Below, one piece after another: positions 18,651-25,615 of a stretch of 64,000 nt of DNA (positions within the stretch are counted from its first letter, which is position 1; the number at the start of each line of letters is the position of its first letter). The notes under the pieces are model-generated. The model made no database searches. It was given only the letters and a program-made list of their open reading frames with translations, and was not told where the DNA came from. The position numbers and the translations under genes are program-made. Origin of the DNA: Pseudomonas typographi (GTDB lineage Bacteria; Pseudomonadota; Gammaproteobacteria; Pseudomonadales; Pseudomonadaceae); contig NZ_JAAOCA010000017.1 of the NCBI RefSeq assembly GCF_014694385.1, positions 1 through 64,000 on the forward strand, given 5' to 3'.

Positions 18651-18687
18651 TACGATGTACCTTAAAATGGCCCAGGTCAGGTGTGCA

Positions 18688-18697
18688 TGTATATACA
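18688..18697. promoter_or_regulatory. HutC-type operator upstream of hutH
   Basis: TGTATATACA is a perfect palindrome 38 bases before the hutH start on the minus strand, a position suited to repression. It shares the exact 11-mer CATGTATATAC with the sites before hutC and before the binding-protein gene. Confidence 0.7.
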
Positions 18698-18982
18698 GGA
18701 TAAGCAATATATAGACCAAACGCGGGCCGTGCCATTCCCGCCTGTACTTATAAGCCTTTAAGGTGAAAGCGACAGGGCGCTCGCGCGTAAGGTGTTACCA
18801 ATCCCTGCACTCCGATCGCACAGGGCGTTACGTACGCGGCCCTATTTTGAGGCGATTTCCCCGCGCAAACGGCTTGCCTGGCGGCCCTAGCAGGTCAGCC
18901 CGCCTAGCAGGGGGCCCCGGGTGAACAGGGCGCTGGAGGTTTTCCACAGCAACAAGGCGATCAGGCACGCTGCGTGCTTACA

Positions 18983-18992
18983 TGTATATACG
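18983..18992. promoter_or_regulatory. HutC-type operator upstream of the importer
   Basis: TGTATATACG keeps nine of ten bases of the palindrome and the shared 11-mer CATGTATATAC (18981-18991). It lies 107 bases before the binding-protein start. The weaker right half may give lower affinity. Confidence 0.6.
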
Positions 18993-19098
18993 TGTTAAGG
19001 CTAGGCAGCCTCTTCTCGGTGGCTTGGGGCGCCCTGCTGCGCAAGCCTGCACGAACAGCCGGGCGAACCGTGCTTTCCAACCATAAGTGAGAAACAAC

Positions 19099-20097
19099 AT
19101 GAATCAGTTGCTGAAAAATGCGGTCAGGTTTCTGCTCGGCGCGTGTACGCTAACGGTAGCCGCGGCGACTTGGGCCGCCCAGCCCAGCGTTGAGCCCGGT
19201 GCGCTCAAGCTGGGTGTGGAACCCTGGCTAGGCTACGGCCCGATGCATGTGGCCGCGGCGCAAGGCTTCTTCGCCAAGCGCGGCTTGGAAAAAGTTGAGC
19301 TGGTCAACTTCAACGAAGACAAAGACATCAACGCCGGCCTGGCAAGCGGGCAGCTCGATGCCGCGACGATCGCTACCCACACCGCCATGGGCATGGTTTC
19401 GGCGGGCTTGCCAGTAAAAATCGTGATGTTGCTAGACCAGAGCATGACGGCAGATGCGGTTATCGCGGCGCCCGACATCAAGCGTGTGCAAGACCTCAAG
19501 GGCAAGGAAATTGCCTTTGAAGAGGGTACGACCAGCGACATTCTGCTCCATGCCGCCCTGGCCAAAGCTGGCTTGCAATGGGTTGATATCAAGCCGGTTC
19601 CGATGCCCGCGAGTAACGCCGGCAGCGCATTGATAGCAGGCCGGGTACCGGTCGCGGTGACCTATGAGCCTTACCTGACTGCCGCCCACCAGCAGAATGC
19701 CAAGCTCAACGTACTGTTCAGCGGCAAAGACCAGCCCGGCATCATCAGCGATGTATTGGTGATACGTGAAGACGTGATCAGCAAGCGCCCTGGCCAGGTC
19801 CAGGCCTTGGTCAATGCGTGGGGTGATGCAGTCACCCATTACCGCGCCAATACCGCGTCCGACCGAGCCGTGATCGCCAAGGCAGTAGGGGCAAGCCCGG
19901 AAGACCTGGCGAGCGCTTTCGACGGTGTCGAGTATTACGACTTCGCGCAGAACACCAGCGAGTTGGAAGGTGTGTTCAAGGAAAAGACGTTTCCCATGGT
20001 ACTGAAGGCGGCGATCGAGGCCCAACTGGTCAGCCCACAAAAGCCAGTCGATGCTAATACCCTGATCGACGGCCAATTCGTAAGGCAGAAAAACTAG
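19099..20097 (+). CDS. NitT/TauT-type ABC solute-binding protein
   Basis: This 332-residue periplasmic binding protein has a signal peptide (MNQLLKNAVRFLLGACTLTV...AATWAA) and the SsuA/THI5-like fold, seen as LGVEPWLGYGPMHVAAAQGFFAKRGL and the DAATIATHTAM loop. Relatives bind sulfonates, nitrate, thiamine precursors or aromatic acids. A GTG at 19087 is possible, but ATG at 19099 gives a normal signal sequence. The stop codon TAG lies in the CTAG end of an intergenic element, which separates this gene from the permease by 220 bases. Context suggests an imidazole compound as ligand. Confidence 0.9.
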   Translation: MNQLLKNAVRFLLGACTLTVAAATWAAQPSVEPGALKLGVEPWLGYGPMHVAAAQGFFAKRGLEKVELVNFNEDKDINAGLASGQLDAATIATHTAMGMVSAGLPVKIVMLLDQSMTADAVIAAPDIKRVQDLKGKEIAFEEGTTSDILLHAALAKAGLQWVDIKPVPMPASNAGSALIAGRVPVAVTYEPYLTAAHQQNAKLNVLFSGKDQPGIISDVLVIREDVISKRPGQVQALVNAWGDAVTHYRANTASDRAVIAKAVGASPEDLASAFDGVEYYDFAQNTSELEGVFKEKTFPMVLKAAIEAQLVSPQKPVDANTLIDGQFVRQKN

Positions 20098-20213
20098 TGC
20101 GGTATTTCAGAAGTTCGCACGAGTTGACCCGTGAATGTCGCTGCCGCGCGGTGTTGGCAGGCGATCACAGCCACTCGGCAACTGTGGTGCGAGCTTCTCG
20201 GACAACACACTCG
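20094..20213 (+). repeat. CTAG-type intergenic element (copy B)
   Basis: This element of about 120 bases starts CTAGTGCGGTATTTCAGAAG at the binding-protein stop codon. Its ends are inverted repeats: AGAAGTTCGCAC (20109-20120) pairs with GTGCGAGCTTCT (20187-20198) with one mismatch, and the pairing continues outward with about 19 of 27 matches. It lies inside an ABC operon, between binding-protein and permease genes, where a hairpin could stabilise the upstream mRNA. Confidence 0.7.
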
Positions 20214-20317
20214 GTTCACCCGGGTTGGTCACTGGCTACCATGGCGGGCGGGATAGCGCATAGGCAAAAGCGTGCGCTATCCACCCCGGGTAAATGAGTG
20301 AGGCGGGCGAGGCAGTG

Positions 20318-21178
20318 ATGAGTGACGTCGAAATCGATAGAGGGAAAGGCGCAGTGGTCGATACCGTCGCACCAAAACGTCACAAACGGGGAACTCTTTT
20401 TGTGATTGGCCGCCAGCCAACCAGGGCAGCCTATCTCGGCATTGCGGTATCGGTGTTCGTTGTGATCGCCGTGGCGTGGTGGGTATTCAGTGTGCTCGGC
20501 ATTGTGCCGCCTATTTTCCTGCCAGCGCCCAATGCCGTGTTGGCGAAAATGGCGCAGTTGGCAGCGGACGGAACCTTGTGGACTGACCTTGAGGTGAGTA
20601 TTTACCGGATCAGTGTCGCCTTTTTGGTTTCTTCTGTGATGGCCATACTGTTTGGAACGTTAGCGGGTACCTACGGTTTTTGGAAGGCAGCCATTGAGCC
20701 CTTTGTGGATTTCGTGCGGTATATGCCAGTGGTCGCTTTCGTACCGCTGACTATTTTATGGAGCGGCACTGGGGACTTCCAAAAGTTTCTGATCATTTGG
20801 TTGGGCACATTCTTTCAGCAAGTGCTGATGGTCATGGACGCGGTAAAGCGTGTACCGGCCGATTTCATTGGCCTGGGTAGAACCCTGGGCATGAGCGACC
20901 AGAAGATTCTGTGGAAGATCGTGCTGCCGAGCGCGATGCCAGGCATTTGGGACGCCTTGCGCGTAAGCCTGGGGTGGGCCTGGACCTGGCTGGTGTTGGC
21001 CGAACTGGTTGCGTCTACTTCTGGCCTGGGTTACCGAATCACCGTCTCCCAGCGCTTTTTCCAAACCGATACCATCATCGGTTACATCCTATTCCTGGGC
21101 ATTCTCGGTTTGATCACCGACCAAGCGATGCGTGCCGGAGAGAAAGTATTGTTCCGTTACAATAGGAAGCGGCCGTGA
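20318..21178 (+). CDS. NitT/TauT-type ABC permease (SsuC/TauC-like)
   Basis: This 286-residue membrane protein has about six helices and the EAA-type loop GLGRTLGMSDQKILWKIVLPSAMPGIWDALRVSLGWAW typical of SsuC/TauC. It forms the channel of the importer. I chose ATG at 20318 with GAGG upstream; ATG at 20294 would add eight residues. Its last bases overlap the ATPase start (GTGA). It lies 220 bases after the binding-protein gene, an unusually large gap filled by copy B of the repeat. Confidence 0.9.
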   Translation: MSDVEIDRGKGAVVDTVAPKRHKRGTLFVIGRQPTRAAYLGIAVSVFVVIAVAWWVFSVLGIVPPIFLPAPNAVLAKMAQLAADGTLWTDLEVSIYRISVAFLVSSVMAILFGTLAGTYGFWKAAIEPFVDFVRYMPVVAFVPLTILWSGTGDFQKFLIIWLGTFFQQVLMVMDAVKRVPADFIGLGRTLGMSDQKILWKIVLPSAMPGIWDALRVSLGWAWTWLVLAELVASTSGLGYRITVSQRFFQTDTIIGYILFLGILGLITDQAMRAGEKVLFRYNRKRP

Positions 21179-21939
21179 GTACGTTAGCCATCCACAACCT
21201 TCAAAAAAGTTTCACCATCAACAACAAGGTGAAGCAGGTGCTCAACGGAATTAGTCTAACGCTGGCCGACAACGAGTTCGTTTCGGTCGTCGGCACCTCC
21301 GGGTGTGGCAAAAGTACCCTGCTGTCTATCGCCGCTGGCCTCGAAGACTTCGAAGGCGGCAATGTGACCGTGGATGGGCAGCCCATCCAGGGCGCCGGAA
21401 TGGACCGCGGCGTTGTATTCCAAGCCTACACCTTGCTGCCCTGGCTGACGGCGTTGGGTAATATTGAGTTTGCACTCAAGGCTGCGGGTAACAGTGCCAA
21501 GGCCTGTAAAGAGATCGCCCTTGAACATCTGGCCCTGGTTAATTTAAGCGCTTTCGCACACGCCTACCCCAGTGAATTGTCCGGTGGCATGAAGCAGCGG
21601 GTGGCAATTGCTCGGGCGCTGTCCTACCGCCCTAAAATATTATTGATGGATGAACCCTTCGGTGCGTTGGATGCAATGACCCGGCGGCAGATGCAAGCAT
21701 TGTTGACCCAGGTGTGGGAAGCCCACCGGTTGACCGTGATGTTTGTTACGCATGATGTCGAGGAAGCGGTTTACCTTTCCGACCGGGTCGTGGTGATGGG
21801 TGTTGGGCACATTAAAGAAATTATCGATGTTCCATTACATCGCCCACGGGTTGAGGCTACCTGTGAACTGCCCGAATTTCTGAACATCCAGCGGCATGTG
21901 CTTGGCCTGATTCGCCAGGATACGACGGCCCAAGCCTAG
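21175..21939 (+). CDS. NitT/TauT-type ABC ATPase (SsuB/TauB-like)
   Basis: This 254-residue ATPase has Walker A GTSGCGKST, Q-loop FQAYTLLPWLT, signature LSGGMKQRVAIARAL, Walker B ILLMDEPFGALD and H-loop FVTHDVEEA. It powers the importer with the preceding permease. GTG at 21175 overlaps the permease stop. The stop TAG lies within the CTAG end of the next intergenic element. Confidence 0.92.
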   Translation: MSTLAIHNLQKSFTINNKVKQVLNGISLTLADNEFVSVVGTSGCGKSTLLSIAAGLEDFEGGNVTVDGQPIQGAGMDRGVVFQAYTLLPWLTALGNIEFALKAAGNSAKACKEIALEHLALVNLSAFAHAYPSELSGGMKQRVAIARALSYRPKILLMDEPFGALDAMTRRQMQALLTQVWEAHRLTVMFVTHDVEEAVYLSDRVVVMGVGHIKEIIDVPLHRPRVEATCELPEFLNIQRHVLGLIRQDTTAQA

Positions 21940-21983
21940 TGTGGTGTTTCAGGCGTTGGCTGCAAAATTGGGACCGTGCCTTA
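21936..21983 (+). repeat. CTAG-type intergenic element, single end (copy C)
   Basis: CTAGTGTGGTGTTTCAGGCG begins at the ATPase stop codon and continues GTTGGCTGCAAAATTGG, close to copies A and F. The opposite end cannot be recognised before the next gene, so the copy is probably truncated. Confidence 0.55.
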
Positions 21984-22011
21984 CCGATAACCGACACGTT
22001 TGGAGTGTTGT

Positions 22012-23337
22012 ATGAAACAACCGACCTTTCACGACCTCACCACCGTTGACGTGCTGCCGCCTAACCTGTTCAAGCGTACCGAAGCCGACCTTTCGTTCTT
22101 CGCCGAGAAGGTTAAGCCGATTATCGAGGCGGTGCGTACCGAAGGCGATGCGGCCTTGGTCCGCTTTGCCAAGGATTTCGATCGGGTCACCGCTAGCACC
22201 CTGTCGATTCGCGCCGAGCCACACGAGTTCGACGCCGCCTTGGCGCGCATGGACCCGAAGGTGGTCGACTCGATTCGCTACGCTGCCGACAATATTCGCG
22301 CCTTCCATACCGCCCAGAAGCCAGAAGACATGTGGCTGAAAGAAATGCGCCCGGGCGCCTTTGCCGGTGATCGCCATGTACCTATCGATTCGGTAGCGTG
22401 CTATGTGCCCCGGGGTAAAGGGTCTTTCCCCAGTGTGCTGTTGATGACGGCGATTCCGGCCATCGTGGCGGGCGTGCCCCGGCCGATAGTGATCACCCCG
22501 CCCGGCCCGGATGGCACCGTTGACGATGCGACGTTGGTAGCCGCGCGCCTGGTGGGCATCGAAGAAGTCTACAAATGTGGTGGTGCGCAAGGCGTGGCGG
22601 CCGTGGCCTATGGCACCCAAACCGTTCCGAAATGCCTGAAGGTCGTCGGCCCCGGCTCGCCGTGGGTGGTCAGCGCCAAGCGGCAGTTGTCGCACCTGAT
22701 CGACCCCGGCACCCCGGCCGGGCCCAGCGAAAGTGTGGTGCTGGCGGATCACACCGCTAACCCAAGCCTGGCGGCGTTGGACTTGATCATCGAGTCCGAG
22801 CACGGCCCGGACTCTTCGGCTTATTTGGTTACCAATAGCCGCGCGGTGGCCGAAGGCGTGATGGCCGCACTGCCCGGTTTGTGGGCCATGCTCGATCCGC
22901 AACGGGCCGAGTTTTCACAGGCCGTGCTGTGCGGTGAGCATGGAGGCATTGTGCTCACCAACCACTTTGACACCGCCGTCGACTGGGTAAACGAGTACGC
23001 CCCTGAGCACTTGGAGATTCTTGCAGAAGAGCCGATGGCGGTGATGACGCGCATTCGCAATGCGGGTGAGATCCTGTTGGGCAATTACACCCCCGTCACG
23101 CTCGGGAACTTCGTGCTGGGGCCCAATGCGGTGCTTCCAACCAATGGCGCCGCCAAAACCGCTGGCCCGCTCTCGGTGTTCGACTACATGAAACGCATCT
23201 CGGTGGGTTATGTGACCCGCGCCGGCTACGATGAGCTGGCCGAACAGGCCCATGGGTTCGCCCTATACGAAGGCTTCAGCGCTCACGCCTTGGCGGTTTC
23301 GCCGTTGCGTAAAGAGATCATTCGCAACGGCCAATAA
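22012..23337 (+). CDS. Histidinol dehydrogenase-family NAD-dependent dehydrogenase, atypical active site
   Basis: This 441-residue protein is a clear HisD homologue: YVPRGKG, GPSESVVLADH, EHGPDS, EYAPEHLEI and EGFSAH are present. Canonical HisD binds zinc with Gln, His, Asp and His and oxidises histidinol twice to histidine. Here the Gln position is Glu261, the Asp position is Asn366 (GNF instead of GDY), and the conserved NHVLPT is NAVLPT. His264, Glu332, His333 and His425 remain. It is therefore unlikely to be the biosynthetic HisD; a related alcohol is the probable substrate. GGAG lies 7 bases before the ATG. It follows the importer genes. Confidence 0.88.
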   Translation: MKQPTFHDLTTVDVLPPNLFKRTEADLSFFAEKVKPIIEAVRTEGDAALVRFAKDFDRVTASTLSIRAEPHEFDAALARMDPKVVDSIRYAADNIRAFHTAQKPEDMWLKEMRPGAFAGDRHVPIDSVACYVPRGKGSFPSVLLMTAIPAIVAGVPRPIVITPPGPDGTVDDATLVAARLVGIEEVYKCGGAQGVAAVAYGTQTVPKCLKVVGPGSPWVVSAKRQLSHLIDPGTPAGPSESVVLADHTANPSLAALDLIIESEHGPDSSAYLVTNSRAVAEGVMAALPGLWAMLDPQRAEFSQAVLCGEHGGIVLTNHFDTAVDWVNEYAPEHLEILAEEPMAVMTRIRNAGEILLGNYTPVTLGNFVLGPNAVLPTNGAAKTAGPLSVFDYMKRISVGYVTRAGYDELAEQAHGFALYEGFSAHALAVSPLRKEIIRNGQ

Positions 23338-23422
23338 CCCACACAAAGGCGCACGCCCTGCCAGGTATATGCACCGATAAGTATGGCGTGGTGGCCTATC
23401 GATTTTATTGAAGGAAGCCGAG

Positions 23423-24715
23423 ATGCGTGAGCCCTCCGAACCGTTGGCAGCCCAAGCCAGAGCGTTGGCCAAGCAGGGTGATTGGGGCGGTGCCCGTACC
23501 AAGCTGCTTGAGTTGGTGACAGAGGTTATTGGCACCCAGGCAATAGACCTGAAGATCAACCGCGATCAGTACAGCCTGAATTCATTGAATGGCGTAGCCA
23601 CGTTAGTGGACGGCCGTCACTTCTTCTTCAAATATCACAATGAAGAAGGCGAAGATAAAACCATTGAAGAGTATTACAACGCTGAATTGCTCCGGGCCGC
23701 GGGGTACCGCGTGGATGTGCCGGTTTACGCTTGTGGTGAGCCGGGGCGGCAGATTCTGTTCTATGGGCTCCGGGAAGACCTACGGCTCGCGGATGTGTGC
23801 CGCAACATCGAAGAAGCGGCCGGCTGGCAGCACATGGAGCGTGTTGTCCGCGCGCAAGCGTGCTACGACAAGGAGGCGCTCGATATTGCGCTGCGCACGC
23901 TGAAGGTGGGAAACCCCGCGGCCGTGGTCAAGGAGCCGGTACATCAGTTATTCCATCACCGGCTCGCCACCCCGGAGTTACGCGATGGCCTCGGCGGTCG
24001 CGTTTATCGCAACTACGTAGGCCAGCGGTTCACCTTCCCGGGGGCCGAAGTGAGCTGGGACGTGCTCAAGGCGCTGAAGTGGGTGATCAACGGGCTGGAA
24101 TACAACCGCACGCTTGAAGAGCTGTTCTTGGAAGCCGGCGACGTATTGGCCCCGGCAAAGCTGGCTGGCCACGGTGTGGTCACGGCCCATGGCGATGCCC
24201 ATAACGCGAATGTCTGGTTCGAAGACACCCAGGGCGAAGCACGGCTGGTCAGCTTCGATCCCGCCTTTGCGGGGCGCCATATCCCCGCACTGCTTGCAGA
24301 AATCAAAGCGACCTTTCATAACATCTTTGCGCACCCATTGTGGTTGTACGAGCCCGCGCGCGTCGCTGAGCGTTACAAGGTCTACACCCGCATAGAGGGC
24401 GGCCGCATACATGTCGACTTTGACTGGGACCTTTCGCCGCTTCGCGAGGCTTTTTTGGCGAGCAAGGCCCGCGAATACTGGAAGCCGCTCATTGCCGAGC
24501 TGAAAGCCCGGAACCTGTTACCGCTGAATTGGCAACGGGTGATGCGCCTGGCATTGTTCTGCTGCCCGACGCTGGTACTGGACCTACGCGCCGGTGGCAA
24601 TGGCGGGCATACGCCCGACAGCTCCGCATTGGGGCTGGCCATTGCCATCAGCGCCGGCAGCGAGCCGGTTGCAGGGGCTGACCAGTTCAGCCGCCTGTTT
24701 TCGGCAATTGCCTAG
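23423..24715 (+). CDS. APH-fold phosphotransferase-like protein
   Basis: This 430-residue protein carries the catalytic motifs of the aminoglycoside/choline kinase fold: HGDAHNAN (residues 256-263) for the catalytic loop, Asp279 in SFDPAFAG for metal binding, and Lys70 in FFFKYH as the probable ATP lysine. Such enzymes phosphorylate hydroxyl groups of small molecules. AAGGA precedes the ATG at 23423. It lies between the HisD homologue and an SDR. It may activate an alcohol of the pathway compound. It has no resistance-gene context. Exact substrate unknown. Confidence 0.75.
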   Translation: MREPSEPLAAQARALAKQGDWGGARTKLLELVTEVIGTQAIDLKINRDQYSLNSLNGVATLVDGRHFFFKYHNEEGEDKTIEEYYNAELLRAAGYRVDVPVYACGEPGRQILFYGLREDLRLADVCRNIEEAAGWQHMERVVRAQACYDKEALDIALRTLKVGNPAAVVKEPVHQLFHHRLATPELRDGLGGRVYRNYVGQRFTFPGAEVSWDVLKALKWVINGLEYNRTLEELFLEAGDVLAPAKLAGHGVVTAHGDAHNANVWFEDTQGEARLVSFDPAFAGRHIPALLAEIKATFHNIFAHPLWLYEPARVAERYKVYTRIEGGRIHVDFDWDLSPLREAFLASKAREYWKPLIAELKARNLLPLNWQRVMRLALFCCPTLVLDLRAGGNGGHTPDSSALGLAIAISAGSEPVAGADQFSRLFSAIA

Positions 24716-24744
24716 GTTTATCACGCCGTGGGGAGGGACTGGGC

Positions 24745-25506
24745 ATGGCTACATCGTTTTCGGTATCAGGCCAAAAGGTCCTCATTACCGGCGCCTCGCG
24801 GGGCATCGGGCGTGCGCTCGCGTTGGCGTTTTCCGGCGGGGGCGCTGCGGTCATAGCGGCGGCGCGGGACACGCGCAAGCTCGAGAACCTTCAACAAGAG
24901 ATTGTGGCCACCGGCGGTGAATGTACGGTGGTGTCGATGGATGTTGCGGACCTGCAGTCCATCACCGCGGCGTTTCGTTTCATCGAGGGAGAGTTCGGTG
25001 CCCTCGATGTGCTGGTTAACAACGCCGGCGTAGAAAGGCTCAAGGGCTCGCTGGAGGTCGATGAAGCCACGTGGGATGCGATCGTGGACGTGAACCTGAA
25101 GGGGGCATTCTTCTGCGCCCAGGGGGCGGCAAAGCTGATGCTCGGCAAGGGCGGGTCGATCTTGAACCTTTGCTCGCTCACAAGCGCCGTTGGCGTGCCA
25201 GGCGCTGTGCCCTATGGCTCATCCAAATCGGGGTTGCTGGGCATGACACGGGGCCTTGCCACGGAATGGGCGCCTTTGGGTATCAGGGTCAATGCTATCG
25301 GCCCAGGTTACTTCGAGACGGACATGACCCAGGTGTTCTACGACGATCCGCAATGGCAAAACACCATGCGCCAGAAGGTACCGTTGGGCAGGCTCGGCAG
25401 GCTGGATGACCTTTCGGGCGCTGCCATTTTCCTGAGTTCTGCGGCGGCAAGCTACATCACCGGGCAGGTGTTGTACGTGGATGGCGGGTACTTGGCCGGT
25501 ATCTGA
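24745..25506 (+). CDS. Short-chain dehydrogenase/reductase (SDR)
   Basis: This 253-residue enzyme is a classical SDR of FabG-like type. The cofactor motif TGASRGIG is at residues 15-22, NNAG at 92-95, and the catalytic set is Ser144, Tyr157 and Lys161 (YGSSK). The C-terminus ends VLYVDGGYLAGI. GGAGGGA lies upstream of ATG 24745. It is 29 bases after the kinase-like gene and probably in the same operon, where it would oxidise or reduce an alcohol/ketone intermediate. Confidence 0.9.
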   Translation: MATSFSVSGQKVLITGASRGIGRALALAFSGGGAAVIAAARDTRKLENLQQEIVATGGECTVVSMDVADLQSITAAFRFIEGEFGALDVLVNNAGVERLKGSLEVDEATWDAIVDVNLKGAFFCAQGAAKLMLGKGGSILNLCSLTSAVGVPGAVPYGSSKSGLLGMTRGLATEWAPLGIRVNAIGPGYFETDMTQVFYDDPQWQNTMRQKVPLGRLGRLDDLSGAAIFLSSAAASYITGQVLYVDGGYLAGI

Positions 25507-25531
25507 GCCGCGGGCTGATGCTCGGAGGGGC

Positions 25532-25549
25532 GCACCCTTTTGGCGGTGC
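25532..25549 (+). repeat. 18-base core of the intergenic element family (copy G)
   Basis: GCACCCTTTTGGCGGTGC differs by one base from the core at 2053-2070 and by three from 59548-59565. The CTAG-type end is not recognisable here, so this is a fragment. It also forms a short GCACC/GGTGC hairpin between the SDR and the hydrolase gene. Confidence 0.4.
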
Positions 25550-25615
25550 AAGGCCTGCTATTGCAGGCAGTTGCCAGCCGCCTTAGGTGAATGAGACAAC
25601 AGCGAGGGCAGGGTA

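Larger units (their letters stand above)
18651..19098. other. Divergent control region between hutH and the importer operon
   Basis: This 448-base gap separates divergent hutH and the NitT-type binding-protein gene. It holds two copies of CATGTATATAC (18686-18696 and 18981-18991). No ORF with coding character and no terminator were seen. The central 280 bases show nothing I recognise. Confidence 0.6.

Noticed and set aside
22012..23337. Biosynthetic hisD
   Set aside because: Two zinc-ligand positions differ and no his biosynthesis genes surround it; catabolic paralogue is more likely.
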